In this document: positions 1 to 9,687 of the stretch, in pieces
Layout of the letters: every line of letters starts with the position of its first letter
Position numbering within the stretch: the first letter of the stretch is position 1
Source of the DNA: an uncultured Lachnospiraceae bacterium
Lineage (GTDB): Bacteria > Bacillota > Clostridia > Lachnospirales > Lachnospiraceae
DNA length: 64,000 nt
Direction: 5' to 3'
Assembly: GCA_910584585.1 (NCBI GenBank)
Contig: CAJUBP010000021.1
Location: forward strand, 1 to 64,000
The notes under the pieces: model-generated
What the model saw: the letters and a program-made list of their open reading frames with translations, nothing else
Database searches by the model: none
Told to the model about the DNA's origin: nothing
Position numbers and translations under genes: made by a program

Positions 1-183
1 CCGGGAGGCCATGGCGTGGAGAAAACCGTATTCGAAGACCCGGAGGACGATCATCTGGCTTTTGGTCATCTGGGCTTCGAGATGGAAAGTTTCCTATTGG
101 GCGATGGTGACGAGGATGTCCAGGGAACGGCATTTCAGATCGGGTCGTATGAGTTCTTTGTTGGGATAGGAGACGGGGAGCGC
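1..183 (-). pseudogene. Rpn-like nuclease, deleted and stopped copy (copy 0)
   Basis: This is the 5' part of another member of the nuclease array; the rest of the gene lies beyond the left edge. The reverse strand matches the other copies through the PD-(D/E)XK core. A C/G change gives an in-frame TAG at 96-94, between the catalytic Asp and the Glu-x-Gln. At about 175-181 the coding sequence stops matching and joins directly to sequence that in other copies lies about 330 bases further upstream (GGAGCGCCTGCTGG). The first ~45 codons and the ribosome binding site are therefore missing. The joint carries a short shared GGAGC, which fits a deletion between short matches. It is a dead copy. Confidence 0.75.
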
Positions 184-280
184 CTGCTGGAAAAAGTATT
201 TGGGTTCAGGGGCGCCTTTCATGGAAGAGGGACGAACGGGAAGTGTGCCGAAAGAGGAAACGACAGCCGGTAGGGGATGG

Positions 281-1357
281 TTAATGAACGTTCTGTTTGG
301 ATTCTAATTCGGCAATTCGGGCTTTCAGTTGTGCGTTCTCATCTGCAACCTTGGCATTTTCCGCTGCGTAACGTATAATTTCATCTGCAAATCTTGCGTT
401 CTCATCTGCAAACCTTGCGTTCTCGTCCGCAAACTTGGCGTTTTCCGCTGCGTAACGTATAATTTCATCTGCAAACCTAGAGTTTTCATCTGCATATTTG
501 GAAATCTCTTCCTTTAATTCCGCAATCTGCAACCTGTATTTGTCATTGGGAAGTTCAATGGTACCTGGAAAAAATGGCTTCAAATCAATCACGTCTCCTT
601 CCTGTTTATCATAAAAATGGTTTTGTATATGTTCATACAAGAGTGAGGTCAGGTCCAAAAGCTGGCCGGCGTCGTCCTCTGTGAGATTGCCTGCCCGAAA
701 GTTATTATCTATGCTTTCGATTATATCATGGCGGATTTCATCCTGCAAGCGGGAAAATTCTTCGGAAGAGAAGGCCGGGGAGGCGATGGCTGGGCGTTTT
801 GTGGAAGGGCTGGGGTACTGGCGTTCCAGAAGCCTGCGGAGCCGAAGGGCCTGGAAGGGAATCAGGATGGACATGCCCATCTGATCCAGCTCTTTTACAT
901 TATGCTTCAAGTAGACGAAATTCTTTACCTGATAATCGAAGCTGCCTTGGCTGCCGAAAGAAATATGTAAGGGTTTCTCTTTAAGGATGTCGTTTTTGCG
1001 GTTTAAATAAATAACGGCTGCTTCCGGGAAACGAAGAGTATAGGGATCGTTCCGGGAGGCCATGGCGTGGAGAAAACCGTATTCGAAGACCCGGAGGACG
1101 ATCATCTGGCTTTTGGTCATCTGGGCTTCGAGATGGAAAGTTTCCTGTTCGGCGATGGTGACGAGGATGTCCAGGGAACGGCGTTTCAGATCGGGTCGGA
1201 TGAGTTCTTTGTTGGGATAGGAGACGGAGCTGTCTAATGGGAAATCCCGGGAGAAGAGGCTGTTGATGAAGCGGATGACAGCGGGACTTGAGAGTGTAAA
1301 GACACGTTTGAAAATGGTGTCGTAAATTTGCCATGCGGTGTAGGAATTTGATTTGAT
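281..1357 (-). CDS. Rpn-like PD-(D/E)XK nuclease family protein, copy 1 (8 heptads)
   Basis: The protein has 358 residues if translation starts at the ATC at 1357. The N-terminal domain (about 1-110) resembles the Rpn / PD-(D/E)XK 'putative transposase' family, with an YDTIFKR opening, the catalytic pattern LDILV (Asp63) and HLEAQ (Glu77, Gln79), and a following YGF helix. A middle domain (about 110-280) is followed by eight ADENARF-type heptads (289-344) and a short KARIAELES tail. The heptads put Asn/Ile and Phe/Tyr at coiled-coil core positions. The frame is also open upstream to an ATG at 1633. I reject that start because this upstream stretch is out of frame in most other copies. AAAGGAGG lies 8 bases before ATC, and no ATG, GTG or TTG occurs before codon 80. 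Rpn proteins are DNA endonucleases linked to recombination and phage defence; the exact role here is inferred. Confidence 0.7.
   Translation of the reverse strand: MKSNSYTAWQIYDTIFKRVFTLSSPAVIRFINSLFSRDFPLDSSVSYPNKELIRPDLKRRSLDILVTIAEQETFHLEAQMTKSQMIVLRVFEYGFLHAMASRNDPYTLRFPEAAVIYLNRKNDILKEKPLHISFGSQGSFDYQVKNFVYLKHNVKELDQMGMSILIPFQALRLRRLLERQYPSPSTKRPAIASPAFSSEEFSRLQDEIRHDIIESIDNNFRAGNLTEDDAGQLLDLTSLLYEHIQNHFYDKQEGDVIDLKPFFPGTIELPNDKYRLQIAELKEEISKYADENSRFADEIIRYAAENAKFADENARFADENARFADEIIRYAAENAKVADENAQLKARIAELESKQNVH
326..493 (-). repeat. 21-bp heptad-coding tandem repeat, 8 units (copy 1)
   Basis: Eight consecutive 21-base units encode ADENARF-like heptads of a coiled coil. Variants ADEIIRY and AAENAKF/V interrupt the ADENARF units in a fixed order. 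Confidence 0.9.
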
Positions 1358-1691
1358 GGGGAAAACCTCCTTTGTGGAATGAAATGGATTTGCTTTTTGT
1401 ATGTGCGGGTTTAAATGCTTCATAGATTTTTTATTTTTGGCAGTTCCTGTGCGTCGAAGCATAGATTCCCATTGCGGTGTCAGGAAAACTTTTGGTCTGC
1501 TGAAAGGAAAGGCGCATTTTGAGCTGCCTGTGCATTGAAAAAAGTTCAAAACTGTACAAGCGAGGATGCCTATGGCGCTGAAAGGTGGGAGCGCCTGCTG
1601 GAAAAAGTAGTTGGGTTCAGCGGCACCTTTCATGGAAAAGGAACGAACGGGAAGCGTGTCGTAAGAGGAAACGATAGCCAGTAGGAGATGG

Positions 1692-2747
1692 TTAATGAAA
1701 GTTCTGTTTGGATTCTAATTCGGCAATGCGGGCTTTCAATTGTGCGTTTTCATCTGCAAATCTAGCATTCTCATCCGCAAATCTAGCGTTCTCATCCGCA
1801 AACTTGGCATTTTCCGTTGCGTAACGTATAATTTCATCTGCAAATCTAGCGTTCTCATCCGCAAACCGTGCGTTCTCATCTGCATATCTGGAAATCTCAT
1901 TCTTTAACTCCGCAATCTGCAACCTATATTTGTCATTGGGAAGTTCAATGGTACCTGGAAAAAATGGCTTCAAATCAATCACGTCTCCTTCCTGTTTATC
2001 ATAAAAATGGTTTTGTATATGTTCATACAAGAGTGAGGTCAGGTCCAAAAGCTGGCCGGCGTCGTCCTCTGTGAGATTGCCTGCCCGAAAGTTATTATCT
2101 ATGCTTTCGATTATATCATGGCGGATTTCATCCTGCAAGCGGGAAAATTCTTCGGAAGAGAAGGCCGGGGAGGCGATGGCTGGGCGTTTTGTGGAAGGGC
2201 TGGGGTACTGGCGTTCCAGAAGCCTGCGGAGCCGAAGGGCCTGGAAGGGAATCAGGATGGACATGCCCATCTGATCCAGCTCTTTTACATTATGCTTCAA
2301 GTAAACGAAGTTTTTCACATGATAGTCAAAGCTGCCCTGACTGCCGAAAGAAATATGTAAGGGTTTCTCTTTGCGGATGTCGTTTTTGCGGTTTAAATAA
2401 ATAACGGCTGCTTCCGGGAAGCGAAGAGTATAGGGATCATCCCGGGAGGCCATGGCGTGGAGAAAACCGTATTCGAAGACCCGGAGGACGATCATCTGGC
2501 TTTTGGTCATCTGGGCTTCGAGATGGAAAGTTTCCTGTTCGGCGATGGTGACGAGGATGTCCAGGGAACGGCGTTTCAGATCGGGTCGGATGAGTTCTTT
2601 GTTGGGATAGGAGACGGAGCTGTCTAACGGGAAGTCCCGGGAGAAAAGGCTGTTGATGAAGCGGATAACAGCAGGGCTTGAGAGTGTAAGGACACGTTTG
2701 AAGATGGTGTCATAGATTTGCCATGCGGTGTAGGAATTTGATCTGAT
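1692..2747 (-). CDS. Rpn-like PD-(D/E)XK nuclease family protein, copy 2 (7 heptads)
   Basis: The protein has 351 residues from the ATC at 2747, which follows AAAGGAGG by eight bases. Its layout matches copy 1, including Asp63 and Glu77-x-Gln79. From MTKSQM to the end it differs from copy 5 at one residue only (His for Gln), so a block was recently duplicated or converted. The sequence upstream of the ATC is out of frame with the gene, which argues that translation does not begin further upstream. The first in-frame ATG is at 2510, past the catalytic residues. Confidence 0.7.
   Translation of the reverse strand: MRSNSYTAWQIYDTIFKRVLTLSSPAVIRFINSLFSRDFPLDSSVSYPNKELIRPDLKRRSLDILVTIAEQETFHLEAQMTKSQMIVLRVFEYGFLHAMASRDDPYTLRFPEAAVIYLNRKNDIRKEKPLHISFGSQGSFDYHVKNFVYLKHNVKELDQMGMSILIPFQALRLRRLLERQYPSPSTKRPAIASPAFSSEEFSRLQDEIRHDIIESIDNNFRAGNLTEDDAGQLLDLTSLLYEHIQNHFYDKQEGDVIDLKPFFPGTIELPNDKYRLQIAELKNEISRYADENARFADENARFADEIIRYATENAKFADENARFADENARFADENAQLKARIAELESKQNFH
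1737..1883 (-). repeat. 21-bp heptad-coding tandem repeat, 7 units (copy 2)
   Basis: Seven 21-base units in the order ADENARF x2, ADEIIRY, ATENAKF, ADENARF x2, ADENAQL. Same order as copy 5. Confidence 0.9.
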
Positions 2748-3082
2748 AGGGAAAACCTCCTTTGTGGAATGAAATGGATTTGCTTTTTGTATGCGGGTTT
2801 AAATGCTTCATAGATTTTTTATTTTTGGCAGTTCCTGTGCATCGGAGCATAGATTCCCATTGCGTTATCAGGAAAACTTTTGATTTGCTGAAAGGAAAGG
2901 CGCATATTGAACTGCCTGCGTATAGAAAAAAGTTCAAAACTGTACAAGCGGGGGATGCCTATGGCGCTGAAAGGCGGGGAGCGCCTGTTGGAAAAAGTAT
3001 TTGGGTTCAGCGGCGCCTTTCATGGAAAAGGAACGAACGGGAAGTGTGCCTAAATAAGGAAATGATGGCCAGTAGGGGATGG

Positions 3083-4075
3083 TTAATGAGCGTTCTGTTT
3101 GGATTCTAATTCGGCAATTCGGGCTTTCAGTTGTGCGTTCTCATCTGCAACCTTGGCATTTTCCGCTGCGTAACGTATAATTTCATCTGCAAACCTAGAG
3201 TTCTCATCTGCATATTTGGAAATCTCTTCCTTTAATTCCGCAATCTGCAACCTGTATTTGTCATTGGGAAGTTCAATGGTACCTGGAAAAAATGGCTTCA
3301 AATCAATCACGTCTCCTTCCTGTTTATCATAAAAATGGTTTTGTATATGTTCATACAAGAGTGAGGTCAGGTCCAAAAGCTGGCCGGCGTCGTCCTCTGT
3401 GAGATTGCCTGCCCGAAAGTTATTATCTATGCTTTCGATTATATCATGGCGGATTTCATCCTGCAAGCGGGAAAATTCTTCGGAAGAGAAGGCCGGGGAG
3501 GCGTTGGCCGGGCGTTTTGCGGTAGGGCTGGGGTACTGGCGCTCCAGGAGCCTGCGGAGCCGGAGGGCCTGGAAGGGAATCAGGATGGACATGCCCATCT
3601 GCTCCAGCTCTTTCACAGTATGCTTCAAGTAGACGAAATTCTTTACCTGATAATCGAAGCTGCCTTGGCTGCCGAAAGAAATATGTAAGGGTTTCTCTTT
3701 AAGGATGTCGTTTTTGCGGTTGAAATAAATAACGGCTGCTTCCGGGAAGCGAAGAGTATAGGGATCATCCCGGGAGGCCATGGCGTGGAGAAAACCGTAT
3801 TCGAAGACCCGGAGGACGATCATCTGGCTTTTGGTCATCTGGGCTTCGAGATGGAAAGTTTCCTGTTCGGCGATGGTGACGAGGATGTCCAGGGAACGGC
3901 GTTTCAGATCGGGTCGTATGAGTTCTTTGTTGGGATAGGAGACGGAGCTGTCTAACGGGAAATCCCGGGAGAAAAGGCTGTTGATGAAGCGGATAACAGC
4001 GGGACTTGAGAGTGTAAAGACACGTTTGAAAATGGTGTCGTAGATTTGCCATGCGGTGTAGGAATTTGATTTGAT
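3083..4075 (-). CDS. Rpn-like PD-(D/E)XK nuclease family protein, copy 3 (4 heptads)
   Basis: This is the shortest intact copy: 330 residues from the ATC at 4075, with AAAGGAGG upstream. The catalytic pattern is intact. Only four heptads remain, so the coiled coil is half the length of copy 1. It differs from its neighbours in the linker around residues 175-195 and has Phe for Leu in the IYFNRK segment. A reading frame that starts at the upstream MKHLNPH passes through the ribosome binding site in another frame and is not the gene. Confidence 0.7.
   Translation of the reverse strand: MKSNSYTAWQIYDTIFKRVFTLSSPAVIRFINSLFSRDFPLDSSVSYPNKELIRPDLKRRSLDILVTIAEQETFHLEAQMTKSQMIVLRVFEYGFLHAMASRDDPYTLRFPEAAVIYFNRKNDILKEKPLHISFGSQGSFDYQVKNFVYLKHTVKELEQMGMSILIPFQALRLRRLLERQYPSPTAKRPANASPAFSSEEFSRLQDEIRHDIIESIDNNFRAGNLTEDDAGQLLDLTSLLYEHIQNHFYDKQEGDVIDLKPFFPGTIELPNDKYRLQIAELKEEISKYADENSRFADEIIRYAAENAKVADENAQLKARIAELESKQNAH
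3128..3211 (-). repeat. 21-bp heptad-coding tandem repeat, 4 units (copy 3)
   Basis: Four units: ADENSRF, ADEIIRY, AAENAKV, ADENAQL. These match the first two and last two units of copy 1, as if copy 1 had lost or gained its four middle units. Confidence 0.9.
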
Positions 4076-4407
4076 GGGGAAAACCTCCTTTGTGGGATGA
4101 AATAGAGTTGCTTTTTGTATGTGGGTTTAAATGTTTCATAGATTTTTTATTTTTGGCAGTTCCTGTGCGTCGAATCATAGATTCCTATTGCGATATCAGG
4201 AAAACTTTTGGTTTGCTGAAAGGAAAGGCGTATATTGAACTGCCTGTGTATAGAAAAAAGTTCAAAACTGTACAAGTGGGGATGACTATGCGCTGAAAGG
4301 TGGGGAGCGCCTGCTGGAAAACGTATTTAGGTTCAGCGGCGCCTTTCATGGAAAAGGAATGAACGGGAAGCGTGCCTAAAGAGGAAACGATAGCTAGTAG
4401 GGAATGG

Positions 4408-5442
4408 TTAATGAAAGTTCTGTTTGGATTCTAATTCAGCAATGCGGGCTTTCAGTTGTGCGTTCTCATCTGCAAACCTTGCGTTCTCGTCCGCAAACTT
4501 GGCGTTTTCCGCTGCGTAACGTATAATTTCATCTGCAAACTTTGCATTCTCATCCGCAAACCTAGCGTTCTCATCTGCATATTTGGAAATCTCTTCTTTT
4601 AATTCCGCAATCTGCAACCTGTATTTGTCATTGGGAAGTTCAATGGTACCTGGAAAAAATGGCTTCAAATCAATCACGTCTCCTTCCTGTTTATCATAAA
4701 AATGGTTTTGTATATGTTCATACAAGAGTGAGGTCAGGTCCAAAAGCTGGCCGGCGTCGTCCTCTGTGAGATTGCCTGCCCGAAAGTTATTATCTATGCT
4801 TTCGATTATATCATGGCGGATTTCATCCTGCAAGCGGGAAAATTCTTCGGAAGAGAAGGCCGGGGAGGCGTTGACCGGGCGTTTTGCGGTAGGGCTGGGG
4901 TACTGGTGCTCCAGGAGCCTGCGGAGCCGAAGGGCCTGGAAGGGAATCAGGATGGACATGCCCATTTGATCCAACTCATTCACAGTATGCTTCAAGTAGA
5001 CGAAGTTTTTCACCTGATAGTCAAAGCTGCCCTGACTGCCGAAAGAAATATGTAAGGGTTTCTCTTTGCGGATGTCGTTTTTGCGGTTTAAATAAATAAC
5101 GGCTGCTTCCGGGAAGCGAAGAGTATAGGGATCATCCCGGGAGGCCATGGCGTGGAGAAAACCGTATTCGAAGACCCGGAGGACGATCATCTGGCTTTTG
5201 GTCATCTGGGCTTCGAGATGGAAAGTTTCCTGTTCGGCGATGGTGACGAGGATGTCCAGGGAACGACGTTTCAGATCGGGTCGGATGAGTTCTTTGTTGG
5301 GATAGGAGACGGGGCTGTCTAATGGGAAATCCCGGGAGAAAAGGCCGTTGATGAAGCGGATGACAGCGGGGCTGGAAAGAGTGAGGACACGTTTGAAGAT
5401 GGTGTCGTAAATTTGCCATGCGGTGTAGGAATTTGATTTGAT
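4408..5442 (-). CDS. Rpn-like PD-(D/E)XK nuclease family protein, copy 4 (6 heptads)
   Basis: The protein has 344 residues from the ATC at 5442. AAAGGAGG and eight bases precede it. As in copy 1, the frame happens to stay open upstream to an ATG at 5718 (MKGAAEPNYFF), and the extension is nearly identical to that of copy 1, so the two upstream blocks share a recent origin. The catalytic Asp and Glu-x-Gln are present. Confidence 0.7.
   Translation of the reverse strand: MKSNSYTAWQIYDTIFKRVLTLSSPAVIRFINGLFSRDFPLDSPVSYPNKELIRPDLKRRSLDILVTIAEQETFHLEAQMTKSQMIVLRVFEYGFLHAMASRDDPYTLRFPEAAVIYLNRKNDIRKEKPLHISFGSQGSFDYQVKNFVYLKHTVNELDQMGMSILIPFQALRLRRLLEHQYPSPTAKRPVNASPAFSSEEFSRLQDEIRHDIIESIDNNFRAGNLTEDDAGQLLDLTSLLYEHIQNHFYDKQEGDVIDLKPFFPGTIELPNDKYRLQIAELKEEISKYADENARFADENAKFADEIIRYAAENAKFADENARFADENAQLKARIAELESKQNFH
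4453..4578 (-). repeat. 21-bp heptad-coding tandem repeat, 6 units (copy 4)
   Basis: Six units: ADENARF, ADENAKF, ADEIIRY, AAENAKF, ADENARF, ADENAQL. Confidence 0.9.
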
Positions 5443-5776
5443 GGGGAAAACCTCCTTTGTGGAATGAAATGGATTTGCTTTTTGTATGTGCGGGTTTAAA
5501 TGCTTCATAGATTTTTTATTTTTGGCAGTTCCTGTGCGTCGAAGCATAGATTCCCATTGCGGTGTCAGGAAAACTTTTGGTCTGCTGAAAGGAAAGGCGC
5601 ATTTTGAGCTGCCTGTGCATTGAAAAAAGTTCAAAACTGTACAAGCGAGGATGCCTATGGCGCTGAAAGGTGGGAGCGCCTGCTGGAAAAAGTAGTTGGG
5701 TTCAGCGGCACCTTTCATGGAAAAGGAACGAACGGGAAGCGTGTCGTAAGAGGAAACGATAGCCAGTAGGAGATGG

Positions 5777-6832
5777 TTAATGAAAGTTCTGTTTGGATTC
5801 TAATTCGGCAATGCGGGCTTTCAATTGTGCGTTTTCATCTGCAAATCTAGCATTCTCATCCGCAAATCTAGCGTTCTCATCCGCAAACTTGGCATTTTCC
5901 GTTGCGTAACGTATAATTTCATCTGCAAATCTAGCGTTCTCATCCGCAAACCGTGCGTTCTCATCTGCATATCTGGAAATCTCATTCTTTAACTCCGCAA
6001 TCTGCAACCTATATTTGTCATTGGGAAGTTCAATGGTACCTGGAAAAAATGGCTTCAAATCAATCACGTCTCCTTCCTGTTTATCATAAAAATGGTTTTG
6101 TATATGTTCATACAAGAGTGAGGTCAGGTCCAAAAGCTGGCCGGCGTCGTCCTCTGTGAGATTGCCTGCCCGAAAGTTATTATCTATGCTTTCGATTATA
6201 TCATGGCGGATTTCATCCTGCAAGCGGGAAAATTCTTCGGAAGAGAAGGCCGGGGAGGCGATGGCTGGGCGTTTTGTGGAAGGGCTGGGGTACTGGCGTT
6301 CCAGAAGCCTGCGGAGCCGAAGGGCCTGGAAGGGAATCAGGATGGACATGCCCATCTGATCCAGCTCTTTTACATTATGCTTTAAGTAGACGAAGTTTTT
6401 CACCTGATAGTCAAAGCTGCCCTGACTGCCGAAAGAAATATGTAAGGGTTTCTCTTTGCGGATGTCGTTTTTGCGGTTTAAATAAATAACGGCTGCTTCC
6501 GGGAAGCGAAGAGTATAGGGATCATCCCGGGAGGCCATGGCGTGGAGAAAACCGTATTCGAAGACCCGGAGGACGATCATCTGGCTTTTGGTCATCTGGG
6601 CTTCGAGATGGAAAGTTTCCTGTTCGGCGATGGTGACGAGGATGTCCAGGGAACGGCGTTTCAGATCGGGCCGTATGAGTTCTTTGTTGGGATAGGAGAC
6701 GGGGCTGTCTAACGGGAAGTTCCGAGAGAAAAGGCCGTTGATGAAGCGGATGACAGCGGGGCTTGAGAGTGTAAGGACACGTTTGAAGATGGTGTCGTAA
6801 ATTTGCCATGCGGTGTAGGAATTTGATTTGAT
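5777..6832 (-). CDS. Rpn-like PD-(D/E)XK nuclease family protein, copy 5 (7 heptads)
   Basis: The protein has 351 residues from the ATC at 6832, again 8 bases after AAAGGAGG. It is almost identical to copy 2. Its upstream region departs from the others after about 6850 and runs into more AT-rich sequence, so this was probably the end unit of the array before the flanking region was added. Catalytic residues are intact. Confidence 0.7.
   Translation of the reverse strand: MKSNSYTAWQIYDTIFKRVLTLSSPAVIRFINGLFSRNFPLDSPVSYPNKELIRPDLKRRSLDILVTIAEQETFHLEAQMTKSQMIVLRVFEYGFLHAMASRDDPYTLRFPEAAVIYLNRKNDIRKEKPLHISFGSQGSFDYQVKNFVYLKHNVKELDQMGMSILIPFQALRLRRLLERQYPSPSTKRPAIASPAFSSEEFSRLQDEIRHDIIESIDNNFRAGNLTEDDAGQLLDLTSLLYEHIQNHFYDKQEGDVIDLKPFFPGTIELPNDKYRLQIAELKNEISRYADENARFADENARFADEIIRYATENAKFADENARFADENARFADENAQLKARIAELESKQNFH
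5822..5968 (-). repeat. 21-bp heptad-coding tandem repeat, 7 units (copy 5)
   Basis: Seven units in the same order as copy 2. Confidence 0.9.
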
Positions 6833-7032
6833 GGGGAAAACCTCCTTTGTGAAATAAAGTACTGGAGAAAGGCAAAAAATGTATCTTTAACAGTTCTTGT
6901 GTATTGAAATATAGATTGGCCCTTGTAATACCAGAAAAACATTAGAATGTCTGTTTAAAGGAAAGTGTACTTTGAATTGACTTTCTATTGAAAAGATGTG
7001 CTATATGAATCTGGTAATGATCTCATTGATAT

Positions 7033-7180
7033 AAAAATGAAATTAAATCTAAAAGACGGCCAGCGTCATCTTCTGTAATGCTGCCTGTATGTTGCTATTT
7101 ATGCTTTTGATTATACCATGGAACATTTGATCCTACAAGTGAGAAAATATTTCGAAAGAAAAAGTAGGGGAAGAGTTTTT
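7033..7180 (-). pseudogene. Eroded relic of an Rpn-like nuclease gene
   Basis: On the reverse strand, about 130 bases still align by eye with the middle of the array genes, around the segments that encode SRLQDEIRHDIIESI and NLTEDDAGQLLDL. Matches include the series GACGGCCAGCGTCATCTTCTG against GCTGGCCGGCGTCGTCCTCTG, and the following TTATGCTTTTGATTATACCATGG. Many substitutions and small gaps remove any reading frame. It is much older than the other copies. Between copy 5 and this relic (6833-7032) I see only upstream-type sequence and no gene. Confidence 0.6.
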
Positions 7181-7269
7181 ATATATTTAACATATGCCTT
7201 GAATTTGTAGGAAAATTATAGTAAATTAACAATAATGATTAAATAAAAAGCATGAAAGAGGAGGTAAAA

Positions 7270-8896
7270 ATGAAACAGAGGTTAAAGCAGACAAACAATG
7301 TTATGGGTGAACTTCAAAAAAATGTAACAAATCTTTTTGTAATAGCTATGGTAGGATTTTTTCCTTTATTTTATCGTAATAATTATATAGATATTACAGA
7401 CGCAAAATTGTCGTTTTTTTATATTTGCGCAGGAGGCTTATTGGTGTTTACCATAGTGTTTGCGGGAGGCGGTTGGATAAAAAATAGCTCAAAAATGATT
7501 GGGGGGGGTACAAGCTACAGGATAATTTGAAAAATTTTATATCTGCAACGGGAATGGAATTTTGGTTTTTGATTATTTTTTTTGTGTCTGTATTGCTTTC
7601 CACTATTTTTTCAATATCTCCGGCAGAATCCTTTTATGGGATAGGGGGAAGGAGAGTAGGGACGATTCTATTATTGCTTTGTATTTCTATGTATCTTATT
7701 TTGGGAAAATACCTGTGTCCTGGGATATGGATAGTCTGGATTTTTCTGATATCCAATACTTTCGTAATTCTATTAGCTATTCTGAACTTTTGGGGGATTG
7801 ATCCTTTACGCATGTATGATAATTTGGTCGAGTCTGATTGGGGATATTTTATGAGCACCCTTGGAAATATCAATGTTTCTTCCAATTATCTTTGTATGGT
7901 AGTTCCAATAGGAATGGTGTTATATCTTTTATCGGATTATAGCTTATCAAAAATTATCTATGGCATATTTTTATTATTTGGGTTTTATGGTGTTTATATT
8001 ACTACTTGTGATAGCTGGCTCCTTGGGATTGGAATATCATTTGTGGTGATTTTATGGTTTTGTATGAAAGATCATCGTCATATGATACGATTTTTTGAAT
8101 TGTGTTTGTTATTTTTTTGCAGCAGTTTGTTATTAAAAATTACATTTTTAGCAGGTGGATATGGCACGGCTCTAGGTATGGAATTTCAAAAACTGAAGCT
8201 GCAGAATTTTATGCTGAAAGGCTCCGTATTGATAATAGAAGGTATTTTATTTGTTCTTTGTATTATATGGTTCAAATATGCAGAGAAGAAAAAGCTGAAG
8301 ATAGCCTATTTGAAAGCTAGAAAAATATTGTTTATAATTTTGGCAGTAATGGCAGGTACATTGGTAATATTGTTTTTGATTGCGAATGTATCAGAAAACA
8401 GACAGTGGGAGGGCGCTTTCCAATGGATGGCATATTTAAAATTGCAAGATGAGTCAGGCAGTTACCGTGGAATTCTCTGGAAACAAACGATAAATGCATG
8501 GAAAAAACTTCCTCTGGGAAGAAAGTTTCTTGGATATGGGGTGAATTGTTTTCATCATTTTATTTATCAATATCAGGCAGCGGAATTAGAACACATTCCC
8601 ATGTATTTTGTAGACGCTCATAATGAATGTCTTCATTTTCTATCAATTATGGGGGTGCCTGGAATAATAGGATATTTTGGCTTATTAATTAGTTTAGCGG
8701 TTACTTCTGGTAAGATGTCTCGGAAGTATCCGGTTATGTTAATTGGAACAGTTAGCATATGCAGCTATCTGGCGCAAGGGATGCTAAATAATCCAACAGT
8801 TTTTATTACGCCGAATTTGTTTTGCTGTTAGGGGTGATAGAAAGTTTGAAGTGGCATTATGAAGAAAAGGAACGTTCCAAGAACGGCGCAAAATAA
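7270..8896 (+). pseudogene. O-antigen ligase/polymerase-like membrane protein, two frameshifts
   Basis: This is a paralogue of the intact gene at 13087-14718. The start is ATG 7270 after AGAGGAGG. Frame 1 runs to TGA at 7528-7530; the homologous frame continues from YKLQDNLKN (TTG 7527 is only a nominal start) and ends at 8831. The first break lies in a run of eight G at 7501-7508: nine G would restore one frame. A second break lies near 8818-8824: one extra T would extend the protein by LLLGVIESLKWHYEEK, as in the paralogue, to TAA at 8894-8896. With both corrected it would be a protein of about 540 residues with many membrane segments. It is clearly more AT-rich than its paralogue. Two breaks favour a decaying gene over a phase-variable one. 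Confidence 0.75.
7501..7508 (+). repeat. Run of eight G at a frame break
   Basis: A homopolymer of eight G in an otherwise AT-rich gene. The reading frame of the membrane protein breaks here, and a ninth G would restore it. Confidence 0.85.
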
Positions 8897-8984
8897 TGTA
8901 ATTTACAGATAAAAGGGTTGCCAGATAACAAGGAAAACAGTTCGGAATGTGCCTGTTAGAAACGATGTATGGATTTGAGCGGTT

Positions 8985-9015
8985 CTCCCATGGACGAAAA
9001 GAAAGCCCATGGGAG
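8985..9015. terminator. Inverted repeat after the frameshifted membrane gene
   Basis: CTCCCATGG and CCCATGGGAG can pair across about 12 bases. No clear T run follows on either strand, so it may be a weak terminator or only a hairpin. Confidence 0.4.
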
Positions 9016-9057
9016 ATAAAGGTACGCAAAAAGGGTTCTTACTGGAAATGAAACAGG

Positions 9058-9687
9058 TTAATGTCTGTTCGGTTTGGCTTCTAATTCAGCGATACGAGCT
9101 TTCAGTTGCGCATTCTCATCGGCAAATCTAGCGTTCTCATCTGCATATTTGGAAATCTCATCCTTTAATTCCGCAATCTGCAACCTGTATTTGTCATTGG
9201 GAAGTTCAATGGTACCTGGAAAAAATGGCTTCAAATCAATCACGTCTCCTTCCTGTTTATCATAAAAATGGTTTTGTATATGTTCATACAAGAGTGAGGT
9301 CAGGTCCAAAAGCTGGCCGGCGTCGTCCTCTGTGAGATTGCCTGCCCGAAAGTTATTATCTATGCTTTCGATTATATCATGGCGGATTTCATCCTGCAAG
9401 CGGGAAAATTCTTCGGGAGAAAAGGCTGGAGAGGCGATTGCAGGGTGTTTTGCGGAAGGGCTGGAGTACTGGCGTTCCAGAAGCCTGCGGAGTCGAAGGG
9501 CCTGGAAGGAAATTAGGATGGACATGCCCATCTGATCCAGCTCTTTCACAGTGTGCTTCAAGTAGACAAAATTCTTTACCTGATAATCGAAGCTGCCTTG
9601 GCGGCCGAAAGAAATATGTAAGGGTTTCTCTTTAAGGATGTCGTTTTTGCGGTTTAAATAAATAACGGCTGCTTCCGGGAAGCGAAG
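9058..9687 (-). pseudogene. Rpn-like nuclease, internally deleted copy 6 (2 heptads)
   Basis: The last ~208 codons match the other copies from RFPEAAVIY onward. The part coding for the catalytic domain and the ATC start is missing. The break is at about 9683-9687, where GCGAAG of the gene joins CGAAGCATAGATTCC of the upstream region, a deletion of roughly 750 bases between short matches. By chance the upstream frame is open to ATG 9861, giving a 267-residue fused frame without Asp63 or Glu77. Only two heptads remain, and the tail reads ELEAKPNRH. Confidence 0.75.
9103..9144 (-). repeat. 21-bp heptad-coding repeat, 2 units (copy 6)
   Basis: Two units, ADENARF and ADENAQL: the smallest number in the array. 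Confidence 0.85.

Noticed and set aside
16..273. Open frame on the plus strand at the left edge, and similar plus-strand frames of 60-115 residues over each array unit
   Set aside because: They recur only because the array is repeated, lie opposite the nuclease frame, lack ribosome binding sites and have no protein-like features.
1358..1633. N-terminal extension MKGAAEPNYFF... of copies 1, 4 and 6
   Set aside because: It is in frame only in some copies, out of frame in others, lies before the ribosome binding site and contains no family feature.
3765..4178. Frames starting MKHLNPH that run through the ribosome binding site in a second frame (MANLRHHFQ...)
   Set aside because: They overlap the nuclease frame, are Arg/Pro/His-rich as expected of a shadow frame, and end at varying points. 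A programmed frameshift was considered but nothing shows it.
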